NCBI RefSeq assembly: GCF_014270105.1
Contig: NZ_JACNMF010000001.1
Location: 124,001-188,000, forward strand
Origin: Hyunsoonleella aquatilis
GTDB taxonomy: Bacteria > Bacteroidota > Bacteroidia > Flavobacteriales > Flavobacteriaceae
DNA: 64,000 bases
Direction of reading: 5' to 3'
A program made the position numbers and the translations under genes. Position 1 is the stretch's first letter. Every line of letters begins with the position of its first letter. This document shows positions 45,601-53,023 of the stretch, piece after piece. The notes beneath the pieces are model-generated. The model had not been told where the DNA came from, searched no databases, and was given only the letters and a program-made list of their open reading frames with translations.

Positions 45601-48600
45601 AGGACTTGGTACAAGGGCAAAATTCCGTGCTGAATACTTTGGATTTGGTGTATTATCCCGACGAGCGAGGACCGTATAATTTCCAAACTACGGGAGTTAA
45701 TATTGATGTTAGTTCCCAGACAACGACTCTAACTAATCCGGAAAATTCTTGGGCAGGGATTACACGCCAATTGACTACGACTGATTTGGAACAAGCTAAT
45801 GTGGAATATATTGAATTTTGGTTACAGGATCCATTTCAAAACCCGGATGGGCAAGGTTCATCGACCAATCAAGGTGGGAAGCTAGTATTTAACTTGGGAA
45901 ATATTTCGGAAGATATTATTAAGGATGGAAGGAAGCTATATGAAAATGGACTGCCCGAAGATGGTGACATAAGTATTTTACAGCAACAGCAAACGAATGC
46001 CGAACTTAGAACCGTTGTGCCATTAAATCAGTCTCTCATTTATGCTTTTGATACTACCGGGCAAGAAAGGAATAATCAGGATGTGGGGTATGATGGATAT
46101 GATGATTCCGAAGAAGACTTTATTGAGCCCGCATATGGTGGATTGGCAGATCCATCAAATGATAATTACTCCTATTTTTTGGATGCCGAAGGGGGCATTT
46201 TTGAACGCTACAAAAAATTCAACGGTGTTGAAGGGAACACGCCAGATGTGTTTAACGACAATCAACGGGCGGCCAACCCACAACCCGATGTGGAAGACAT
46301 CAACAGGGATAACACGATGAATACCATCGATAGTTATTATGAATACGAAATAGAACTTAATAGGACCAATTTACCTGAGGTTAACAATATCACAGATATC
46401 ACAAGTACCAGTGCATTAGATGAGTTTATTACCGATGTTAAAGTTGAAAACCGTGTTTTAGCCAATGGGCAGAATGCAAGTGTGCGTTGGTATCAAATAA
46501 GGATACCAGTGAACGTGCCTAATGAAACCTTTGATGACCCTCTGGCCTCACCGGTTTACAAAAGACGTGTGAATAATATAGAGGACTTCCGATCGATTCG
46601 TTTTGTACGGATGTATTTAACTGATTTTACCGAGCAAACCGTGTTGCGTTTCGGAACCTTAGATTTAGTAAGAAGCGATTGGCGACGCTATACTCAGACC
46701 TTGCAACCTAATGAAGATGATCCAGATGATGATGGCACTGAATTTTCCGTTGGAATTGTTGGGACTATTGAAAATGAAGATACTTATGTGCGTCCCCCAG
46801 GCATTGAACCTGAGCAATTGTTTAATAATAATACGGTGATTCGTCAGAATGAACAGGCTTTGTTACTTAACGTTTGCGATTTGGAATCTGAGGATTCTCG
46901 GGCAGTGTTTAAAAATATTAATATCGATATGCGCCAGTACAAGCGCCTTCGAATGTTTTTGCATGCCCACGAAGAAGGCAATGGCTATGAGGACGATGAG
47001 GCTGAACGCTTGGTTGGGTTTATCAGATTGGGTAACGACTTAAACGATAACTACTATCAGATTGAGGTGCCGTTGGTGAAATCGCCCAAAGGTTCAAGGG
47101 ACAGGGAAACGGCTTGGCCGGCAGAAAATGAAATCAATCTACCAATTGAATTGTTAGGGCAAATTAAGGCTAGAGGTATTTCGGACGGGACATTAACGGA
47201 TGAGGACCCTACCTTTTATGACGTTGTAAATGATGCTATAGGTGACCCCCTGATTAATCCGTTAACTGGGTATATTACCGGGCAACAAAGGATAGGTATA
47301 AAAGGAAACCCAAATTTTGGGGATGTGAGGACCTTAATGGTCGGTGTTAAAAATGCCAATAACAGTGATGTTTGCGCCCAAGTATGGTTTAACGAACTGC
47401 GCCTTTCCGATTTAGATAACGAAGGCGGTTGGGCGGCCGTAGTAAGTATGGATGCCAACATTGCCGACTTTGCCAATGTGAGTGCCACCGGAAGGCAAAG
47501 CACCTCAGGTTTTGGTACCATAGAACAAGGCCCAAGTCAACGTGCTTTGGAGGATGTGAGGCAATATGACGTCGTGACCAATATCAATGTCGGGCAGTTA
47601 TTACCAAAAAAATGGGGTGTTCAAATTCCGTTTAACTATGGACAAAGTGAAGAATTAATCACCCCTAAATACGATCAGTTTTATAAGGATTTAAAACTGG
47701 ACTCCCGTTTGGATGCTGCAGCGGATTCAGAAGAGAGGGAGGTTATTAGGCAGCGCTCGGAAGATTATACCAAGCGCCAAAGTATCAATTTTATTGGGGT
47801 TAGAAAAAATAGAACTACCGATAAGAAACCACGTTTTTATGATGTGGAAAATTTCACTTTAAATTATTCTTACAATAAGGTAGAACACCGCGATTTTGAA
47901 ATTGAGAATTCCTTGGATCAAACTGTTAGGGCAGGTGCCAATTATGCCTTTAATTTTAATCCTGTGAAAGTAGAGCCGTTTAAAAAGAACGACTCCCTTT
48001 TCCGAGGGAAATACTGGAAGTTTTTAAAGGATTTAAATTTTAATGTATTGCCAACAAGTATTGCAGTGAACTCCGATATCAACAGGCAATTCAATAGTCA
48101 AAAATTTAGGGAGGCAGAATTGACGGGTCAAAATATTGGCATTCAGCAATTATTTAGACGAAATTATACATTTGATTTTCAATATACCATCAACTATAAT
48201 ATTACCGATGCCCTGCAGTTGAATTTTACGGCGGCAAATAATAATATTGTTCGTAATTATTTTATTGATGACAATTTTATCAGGGGAGAACAGGATCCTG
48301 ATTTGGATGTGTGGGACGGCTTCCTCGATGTTGGTGACCCCAACCGACAAACTCAAAGTTTGGGCATTACTTATCAATTGCCTCTAAATAAAATCCCAAC
48401 ATTTAGTTTTATTGATGCCACCTATCAATATAATGGCGATTTCCAATGGCAAAAGGGCTCTGATTTGTTTGGTGATTTTGTTGCTGAGGACGGCAATACC
48501 TACGACTTAGGGCATACAGTTCAAAACTCTAATACGCACAATATCAATACCAGTTTGGACATGAACCGCTTGTATAAATACATCGGTTTGGTTAAAAAAC

Positions 48601-50081
48601 CAATACGAACGGTAAGGACTCGTACCAGAACAGCCGGTCCTCCGGGAGCAAAACCAAAGAAAGCCGAAAAGCCAAAAAGTGGCAATAAACCTGGCACCAA
48701 ATGGCTCAACGCTGGGATAGATATTTTGACCAGTGTAAAACGCGCACAGATTAATTACTCCGAAAACAACGGGATATTTCTACCTGGCTATACAAGAACA
48801 CCTGGCTTTATTGGGACATTAAAGCCAACTTTCGGATTTACATTTGGTAGCCAAAGGGATGTGCGGTTTTTAGCGGCCAGAAATGGATGGCTGACCTATT
48901 TCCCGGAATTCAATCAGCAATATACCGAAACGACTACCAAGCAGTTGGATATTTCTGCAAATTTAGAACCTGTGCGGGATTTAAAGATTGATGTGGTGGG
49001 GAACAGGACCTATTTGGAGAATTTCTCTGAGAACTATAATGTGGACCGAAATACTGGCATTTACAATCCTTTAACGCCAAACACTTTTGGAAACTTCAAT
49101 ATTTCCACGGTGATGATTAAAACAGCATTCAGTAAAAGCGATGAAACTACTTCTGATGCCTTTAATACCTTTAGGGATAACCGATTGACCGTGGCTCGAA
49201 GATTGGCTGCCGAAAGTGGTGCCGATGTTAATGATGTGGACGCCGAAGGCTACCCTAGAGGCTTTGGAAAAACCAGTCAAGCTGTATTATTGCCAGCGTT
49301 TTTAGCAGCTTACACGGGACAGGATGCTGGCAAAGTAAAACTGGGGGCATTTAGGGATTTACCTATTCCCAACTGGGACTTAAAATATACCGGATTTATG
49401 AAATTCAATTGGTTTAAAAAGCGTTTCAGGCGTTTTTCGGTGACGCATGGCTACCGTTCCAATTACACCATCAACCAATTTCAAACTAACTTGGATTATG
49501 GAGATGGGCCAGATTTTAGTGCAGGATATGATGCCGCAATAAATGATGAGGCTAAAGATCAATCCGGTAATTATAAAAATGCGACTTTGTTCAGCAATAT
49601 TAACCTAACGGAAATGTTCAGTCCGTTGATTCGAATCGATATGGAGATGAAAAATTCCATGAAGATTTTGGCTGAAATCAAGAAGGACCGGTTACTATCT
49701 TTGAGTTTTGATAATAATTTGTTGACTGAAATTCAGGGCAACGAATATGTGCTAGGGCTCGGCTATCGTATCAAGGATGTGCGAATCAAGTCTAAATTGG
49801 CCGGACCTCGTCAACGTATCGTAAGTGATTTGAATATGAAAGCCGATGTATCTGTCAGGGACAATAAAACCATTATTCGATATTTGGATTTGGAAAACAA
49901 CCAGGTCACCTCTGGACAAACTATTTGGGGTATAAAATATACCGCGGATTATGCCTTTAGCAGAAATCTTACGGCCATTTTCTATTTTGATTATTCTTTC
50001 GCCGAATATGCTATTTCAACCGCTTTCCCCCAAACAACTATCCGCTCTGGATTTACGCTGAGGTATAATTTTGGGAATTAG
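42678..50081 (+). CDS. sprA: T9SS outer-membrane translocon SprA
   Basis: This 2467-residue protein is the very large beta-barrel translocon through which type IX secretion substrates cross the outer membrane. It is needed for gliding in Flavobacterium (Sov in Porphyromonas). The TTG at 42678 is the only good start before the signal peptide, which ends ALLLLSVSAWAQQ. Repeated SprA-family blocks include YFVNSGFFETLFGGN-like N-terminal sequence, SYIDDFEGTQNAIDLR and VWFNELRLSD. The C terminus ends IRSGFTLRYNFGN, as expected for an outer-membrane barrel. No frameshift or stop interrupts the 7.4 kb. Confidence 0.96.
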   Translation: MTITTQSYNQPVLKIVALFALLLLSVSAWAQQPVQDSTKTGFSLGEIKTARPNSIESKYTYDPVTDRYIYTEKIGDFNINYPIILTPKEYQDLVAKENLRNYYKEKIDAFDGKKEGSDEKRKNLLPEFYVNSGFFETLFGGNTIEVVPQGSVEMDLGILFSRQDNPTFSPRNRSNFTFDFDQRISLSLLGKVGTRLQVTANYDTQSTFDFQNLVKLEYTPTEDDIIQKIEIGNVNMPLNSSLITGAQSLFGVKAQLQFGRTTFTGVFSEQRSQANTVVAQGGGTLEEFDFFIRDYDENRHFFLAHYFRDQYDIALRQYPFLDNRGLQITRLEVYITNRSNRTDNVRNVVAIQDLGESFYNPGNPDTDNIFLDPIPANFINTPDNFSNNVNAFPDNGNNDFDPTAIGTTSILTEAIRDIATAQNGFGVLSNDVNEGSDYGKIENARKLINGQEYTFSPELGYISLNQRLNADEVLAVAFQYTVNGQVYQVGEFANDGINPNEVEQNNQGQVTNVTNKALVLKMLKSSVTNVRQPIWDLMMKNIYDTGAFNLSQEDFRLNIFYNEASPLNFIKPVEGSSFPIFDNHTPGDPNDDREIVETPLLRIFNLDKLNFNNDPQGNGDGFFDFVPGITVQPQTGKIIFTKVEPFGRYLFDLLDSDGNSNNNDVDYQADVYTDANQEKYVYDILYKQTKTAALEDADKNKFRIKGRYKGSAGDGIPIGAFNVPRGSVRVTAGGRVLVEGVDYTVNYQLGRVQILDEALKASNTPIQVSTENNAVFGQQTRRFTGLNVEHKFNDNFVIAGTLLNLNERPITQKANFGSEPINNTIFGFNGNYSTEVPFLTRMVNKLPNIDTDVPSNISLRGEFAYLLPGAPKGTNLNGEATSYIDDFEGTQNAIDLRAQQSWFLSSRPVDIDGNGNDNEIEDRAGIANGYGRAFLNWYSIDPIFYSSRRPDGISDGDLSSLYTSRVFINELFPQQDLVQGQNSVLNTLDLVYYPDERGPYNFQTTGVNIDVSSQTTTLTNPENSWAGITRQLTTTDLEQANVEYIEFWLQDPFQNPDGQGSSTNQGGKLVFNLGNISEDIIKDGRKLYENGLPEDGDISILQQQQTNAELRTVVPLNQSLIYAFDTTGQERNNQDVGYDGYDDSEEDFIEPAYGGLADPSNDNYSYFLDAEGGIFERYKKFNGVEGNTPDVFNDNQRAANPQPDVEDINRDNTMNTIDSYYEYEIELNRTNLPEVNNITDITSTSALDEFITDVKVENRVLANGQNASVRWYQIRIPVNVPNETFDDPLASPVYKRRVNNIEDFRSIRFVRMYLTDFTEQTVLRFGTLDLVRSDWRRYTQTLQPNEDDPDDDGTEFSVGIVGTIENEDTYVRPPGIEPEQLFNNNTVIRQNEQALLLNVCDLESEDSRAVFKNINIDMRQYKRLRMFLHAHEEGNGYEDDEAERLVGFIRLGNDLNDNYYQIEVPLVKSPKGSRDRETAWPAENEINLPIELLGQIKARGISDGTLTDEDPTFYDVVNDAIGDPLINPLTGYITGQQRIGIKGNPNFGDVRTLMVGVKNANNSDVCAQVWFNELRLSDLDNEGGWAAVVSMDANIADFANVSATGRQSTSGFGTIEQGPSQRALEDVRQYDVVTNINVGQLLPKKWGVQIPFNYGQSEELITPKYDQFYKDLKLDSRLDAAADSEEREVIRQRSEDYTKRQSINFIGVRKNRTTDKKPRFYDVENFTLNYSYNKVEHRDFEIENSLDQTVRAGANYAFNFNPVKVEPFKKNDSLFRGKYWKFLKDLNFNVLPTSIAVNSDINRQFNSQKFREAELTGQNIGIQQLFRRNYTFDFQYTINYNITDALQLNFTAANNNIVRNYFIDDNFIRGEQDPDLDVWDGFLDVGDPNRQTQSLGITYQLPLNKIPTFSFIDATYQYNGDFQWQKGSDLFGDFVAEDGNTYDLGHTVQNSNTHNINTSLDMNRLYKYIGLVKKPIRTVRTRTRTAGPPGAKPKKAEKPKSGNKPGTKWLNAGIDILTSVKRAQINYSENNGIFLPGYTRTPGFIGTLKPTFGFTFGSQRDVRFLAARNGWLTYFPEFNQQYTETTTKQLDISANLEPVRDLKIDVVGNRTYLENFSENYNVDRNTGIYNPLTPNTFGNFNISTVMIKTAFSKSDETTSDAFNTFRDNRLTVARRLAAESGADVNDVDAEGYPRGFGKTSQAVLLPAFLAAYTGQDAGKVKLGAFRDLPIPNWDLKYTGFMKFNWFKKRFRRFSVTHGYRSNYTINQFQTNLDYGDGPDFSAGYDAAINDEAKDQSGNYKNATLFSNINLTEMFSPLIRIDMEMKNSMKILAEIKKDRLLSLSFDNNLLTEIQGNEYVLGLGYRIKDVRIKSKLAGPRQRIVSDLNMKADVSVRDNKTIIRYLDLENNQVTSGQTIWGIKYTADYAFSRNLTAIFYFDYSFAEYAISTAFPQTTIRSGFTLRYNFGN

Positions 50082-50385
50082 TCAGGTTTAACCACTCCTA
50101 AAAATCATAGCGGGTTCACTTGGATATTTGTGAAACATTAAGGAGAACGAGCACCTCCCTTACTTCCTCCTTTTTAGGAGGGAACTCTTGCTTTAAAACG
50201 ACGATCACAGATTAATTGGTAAGTACAATATGTCAATTTTTTGATACTACCAGTCCCCTCGATTAAGAGAGGATTTAGGGGTGTGTTTTGGTATAAACAT
50301 GTTGGGCTTAATTTATTAACTTATACCTATTTGAAATCTAATTCTGAATGAATACATTTGCGGAACAAATTTTAATACGGACAGC
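50082..50385 (+). other. Intergenic region with hairpin repeats upstream of gcvH
   Basis: This 304-base gap has no supportable gene. It holds a short hairpin CCTCCT-TTTT-AGGAGG (50166-50181). A nested hairpin CCCCT...AGGGG (50255-50281) with an inner CTC/GAG also lies here. The gcvH promoter is at the right end. The hairpins resemble the composite repeat elements elsewhere in the window (61650-61710). Confidence 0.6.
50330..50360 (+). promoter_or_regulatory. Promoter of gcvH-vanZ
   Basis: TTTG at 50330-50333 and TACATTTG at 50353-50360 are 19 bases apart, an excellent Bacteroidota consensus match, 25 bases upstream of the gcvH start codon. Confidence 0.72.
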
Positions 50386-50766
50386 ATGAACATTCCATCA
50401 GAATTAAAATATACCAAGGACCACGAATGGGTAAAAATTGAAGGCGATATTGCCGTAGTAGGCATAACCGATTTTGCGCAAAGCGAATTGGGCGATATTG
50501 TTTATGTTGAGGTTGAAACGCTTGATGAAACCTTAGAGGCTGATGAGGTGTTTGGTACTGTTGAAGCTGTAAAGACCGTTTCTGATTTGTTTTTGCCGTT
50601 GTCCGGTGAAATCGTGGAGTTCAATGAAGGATTGGAGGATAGTCCGGAAAGTGTAAATTCTGATCCGTATGGTGAGGGTTGGATGATAAAAATTAAGTAT
50701 TCGGACGCTTCGGAAATAGATAATTTATTGTCGGCCGAGGGCTACAAAGATATCATCGGTGCTTAA
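50386..50766 (+). CDS. gcvH: Glycine cleavage system H protein
   Basis: This 126-residue lipoyl carrier shuttles the aminomethyl group of glycine between the P and T proteins and back to the dehydrogenase. The lipoylated lysine is Lys63 in [11 protein letters not shown], and the conserved [14 protein letters not shown] end is present. The P, T and L genes are not in the window. It overlaps the vanZ-like gene by 8 bases, showing tight coupling. Confidence 0.97.
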   Translation: MNIPSELKYTKDHEWVKIEGDIAVVGITDFAQSELGDIVYVEVETLDETLEADEVFGTVEAVKTVSDLFLPLSGEIVEFNEGLEDSPESVNSDPYGEGWMIKIKYSDASEIDNLLSAEGYKDIIGA

Positions 50767-51136
50767 AACCTACTCGCTTTTTTTGGCCGTACCCTATACC
50801 ATTGCCCTAACGGTGGGCAGTTTAATGAGCCTGAAAAATATGCCAGATACAGGCGTAGATTATGCCGATAAAATTTTCCATTTTCTGGCCTATGCCATTT
50901 TATGTTTTTTATGGGTTTTGGTATTTCATTTTACCCTTCAAAAACCTTTGAAAAAAGCAGTTTTGTTTGGCGCAGGTTTTGCAATTTTGTTTGGTATAAT
51001 TATTGAGGTATTACAAGGAACCCTTACTAAAGAGCGATCTTTGGATGTGTATGATGCCATAGCAAATTCGCTAGGAGCATTAACTACAAGTGCAATAATT
51101 CTTTTATTAGGGAAATTAGACCTTAAAAATGGTTAA
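50759..51136 (+). CDS. VanZ-family membrane protein
   Basis: This 125-residue protein has four predicted membrane helices (about 5-22, 36-54, 62-83, 97-117) and the VanZ-like pattern [16 protein letters not shown] plus [25 protein letters not shown]. The GTG at 50759 overlaps the end of gcvH by 8 bases, typical of translational coupling. VanZ is named for a teicoplanin-resistance gene, but most family members have no proven role and none should be assumed here. Confidence 0.85.
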   Translation: MLKTYSLFLAVPYTIALTVGSLMSLKNMPDTGVDYADKIFHFLAYAILCFLWVLVFHFTLQKPLKKAVLFGAGFAILFGIIIEVLQGTLTKERSLDVYDAIANSLGALTTSAIILLLGKLDLKNG

Positions 51137-51194
51137 ACATTTGCATTTTTGCTAAATAAGTAGTTATTTTAAAATCTGGAAAAACCACAACACT

Positions 51195-51914
51195 ATGGAA
51201 CCTAAAAAAAATCCGAAAGCCAACGTAAGTAGAAACAGTTCTCTTTACTTCGCTATTGGTTTATTATTGATGCTATTTTTAGCAAATTTTTCAATTAATT
51301 ATAAAACCTACGAAAAATCAGCAATTGATATTGGTCAGCTTAATTTAGAAGAGGAACTGGAAGAGGAAATTCCGATTACCGAGCAGATTCAAACACCACC
51401 GCCTCCACCACCGCCACCTGCGGCCCCAGAGGTTATTGAAATAGTTGAGGACGAAGAAGAAGTAGAAGAAACAGTAATTGAATCTACGGAGGTAGATCAG
51501 GAAACTGAAATTGTTGAGGTTGAAGAAATTGAAGTAGAAGAAGTAGAAGAGGATATCGAGGTGCCATTTGCGGTAATTGAAAATGTGCCTGTGTTCCCTG
51601 GTTGCGAAAAAGGTAATAATGCTACGAAAAAGGCATGTATGTCTGACAAGATTGCAAAGTTTGTAAATAGAAAGTTTAATACCGAATTAGCTTCAGAATT
51701 GGGCTTGTCGGGAAGACAGCGTATCAATGTAATCTTCAAGATTGATAAAACAGGAAGCATTACCGGAGTTCGTGCAAGAGCACCACATCCAGGGTTGGAA
51801 AAGGAGGCCAAGCGCGTAATTAGCTTGTTACCTAAAATGAAACCGGGCAAACAACGTGGTAAGCCTGTAACGGTACCATATTCTTTACCGATTATTTTTC
51901 AGGTACAAGACTAA
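51195..51914 (+). CDS. tonB: TonB-type energy transducer
   Basis: This 239-residue periplasm-spanning protein couples inner-membrane proton force to outer-membrane receptors. It has one N-terminal helix (about 16-33). A proline stretch follows (TPPPPPPPPAAPEV, about 73-86), then a very acidic Glu/Val-rich linker (about 88-130). The TonB C-terminal domain (about 135-237) reads PVFPGCEKG, FKIDKTGSI and VPYSLPIIF. The linker is unusually acidic. Two Cys in PGCEKG and KKACMSDK recur in the next two genes. It is followed by two strong hairpins. No exbB/exbD are in the window. Confidence 0.88.
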   Translation: MEPKKNPKANVSRNSSLYFAIGLLLMLFLANFSINYKTYEKSAIDIGQLNLEEELEEEIPITEQIQTPPPPPPPPAAPEVIEIVEDEEEVEETVIESTEVDQETEIVEVEEIEVEEVEEDIEVPFAVIENVPVFPGCEKGNNATKKACMSDKIAKFVNRKFNTELASELGLSGRQRINVIFKIDKTGSITGVRARAPHPGLEKEAKRVISLLPKMKPGKQRGKPVTVPYSLPIIFQVQD

Positions 51915-51940
51915 TAATACGTTTTATAGTTTTATAAAAG

Positions 51941-51980
51941 AAACAAGGTCCCGACGATATCGTCGGGACCTTGTTTTTTA
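51941..51980 (+). terminator. Perfect 36-bp palindromic terminator after tonB
   Basis: AAACAAGGTCCCGACGAT (51941-51958) is followed at once by its exact reverse complement (51959-51976) and then more T. The full palindrome has no unpaired loop bases in sequence, so the RNA hairpin would open a few bases at its tip. The core TCCCGAC/GTCGGGA resembles the TCCCGAT repeat family. Confidence 0.88.
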
Positions 51981-52010
51981 GGTACTAAATTTCATTGGAC
52001 CAATCAATTA

Positions 52011-52048
52011 AAATCCCGTTACAAAAACTGTAACGGGATTTCTTTTTT
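52011..52048 (+). terminator. Second terminator, 13-bp perfect stem
   Basis: AAATCCCGTTACA (52011-52023) pairs perfectly with TGTAACGGGATTT (52029-52041) around AAAAC and is followed by C and six T. It lies only 34 bases after the first palindrome. Confidence 0.87.
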
Positions 52049-52100
52049 GGTATGCTTATTGTGTTTTTATCATAATATTAACATTTTAACTATAATAATT

Positions 52101-52889
52101 ATGAGTAATTCAAAGAACACTCACGATTCCGTTCGGCAAAACGGCCTTGTGAAAAAACCACAAAAGCATGATGCAAATTTACAAAAAAACTCTACCCTCT
52201 ATTTTCAGGTAGGGCTTATCGTTTGTTTACTGGCCGCCTTCGGTCTGTTGGAAATGCGATTTCAGACAATCATTCCTGATGATTATGGGCCGACACTACT
52301 ACCTGATGAGGACTTATACGTTTTTAACGATGTCGTAAAAATCTATGAGGAAAAAGCAGAGATAATTGAAAAACGGACTAAACCCACGAATTTTAATAAC
52401 CCAATTATCAAGGAAGATGATGACATTCTTGCGGAAGAAACCCCAGAAATATTTACTGAACCAGAGATTACGTCCGATCCAATTTCTCCCGATGAAGTTA
52501 TGCCTACTGCTCCTGAACCAGTTGAAGCCGTGGTTGATTTCATTAGGGTAGAAGAAGTTCCCATATATCCAGGTTGTGAAAAAGAAGATGGAAATGAGGC
52601 TAAAAGAAAATGTATGTCCGACAAAATCACAAAGCTTGTTAAAAGAAAATTTAACGGCGGGAGGATAGCCACACAATTTGGCCTACAGGGGAAACAGAGG
52701 ATTTCAGTTCAATTTCAGGTGGACAAAACGGGTCGTGTTACTGACATTAAAACTAGGGGACCACTTCCAGCTTTGGAACAGGAGGCAGAACGGGTTGTAA
52801 ATATAATCCCCAAAATGGAACCGGGAAAACAACGGAGTAAACCCGTAGGAGTTCGCTATACCCTTCCCATAATTTTTATTGCCGAATAG
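52101..52889 (+). CDS. TonB-like energy transducer paralogue
   Basis: I chose the ATG at 52101 over a TTG at 52047 because the latter lies in the terminator. The 262-residue protein has one N-terminal membrane helix (about 33-52, YFQVGLIVCLLAAFG). An acidic, Pro-containing linker follows (about 75-150). The C-terminal TonB-like domain reads PIYPGCEKEDG, FQVDKTGRV and VRYTLPIIF. It clearly duplicates the preceding gene at the domain level, including the two Cys, but lacks the long proline run. Two hairpins separate the two genes, so they are probably separate transcripts. Confidence 0.86.
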   Translation: MSNSKNTHDSVRQNGLVKKPQKHDANLQKNSTLYFQVGLIVCLLAAFGLLEMRFQTIIPDDYGPTLLPDEDLYVFNDVVKIYEEKAEIIEKRTKPTNFNNPIIKEDDDILAEETPEIFTEPEITSDPISPDEVMPTAPEPVEAVVDFIRVEEVPIYPGCEKEDGNEAKRKCMSDKITKLVKRKFNGGRIATQFGLQGKQRISVQFQVDKTGRVTDIKTRGPLPALEQEAERVVNIIPKMEPGKQRSKPVGVRYTLPIIFIAE

Positions 52890-52911
52890 CAATTATAATT
52901 TATCATGCTTT

Positions 52912-52946
52912 AAGCCGTTATCCCTAAAAGGATAATGGCTTTTTTG
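52912..52946 (+). terminator. Terminator after the TonB paralogue
   Basis: AAGCCGTTATCC (52912-52923) pairs with GGATAATGGCTT (52930-52941, one G-T pair) and is followed by five T. Confidence 0.88.
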
Positions 52947-53023
52947 TTCGGAACAGTTTGAACTAAAGCAAATCTTAACAAAATGTACTATCTTTCAGCC
53001 CAAATTGATATCATATTCATAGT

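Noticed and set aside
50759-51136. Antibiotic-resistance role for the VanZ-like protein
   Set aside because: There are no other van genes; the VanZ fold is common in proteins without resistance function, and this one is coupled to gcvH.
51497-51850. A 117-codon minus-strand open frame inside tonB
   Set aside because: It is a shadow of the Glu/Val-rich coding strand (GAA/GTA repeats read as Ser/Thr codons).
52047-52100. Extended TTG start for the second TonB-like gene
   Set aside because: The TTG lies in the T tail of a terminator; the ATG at 52101 gives the expected N terminus.
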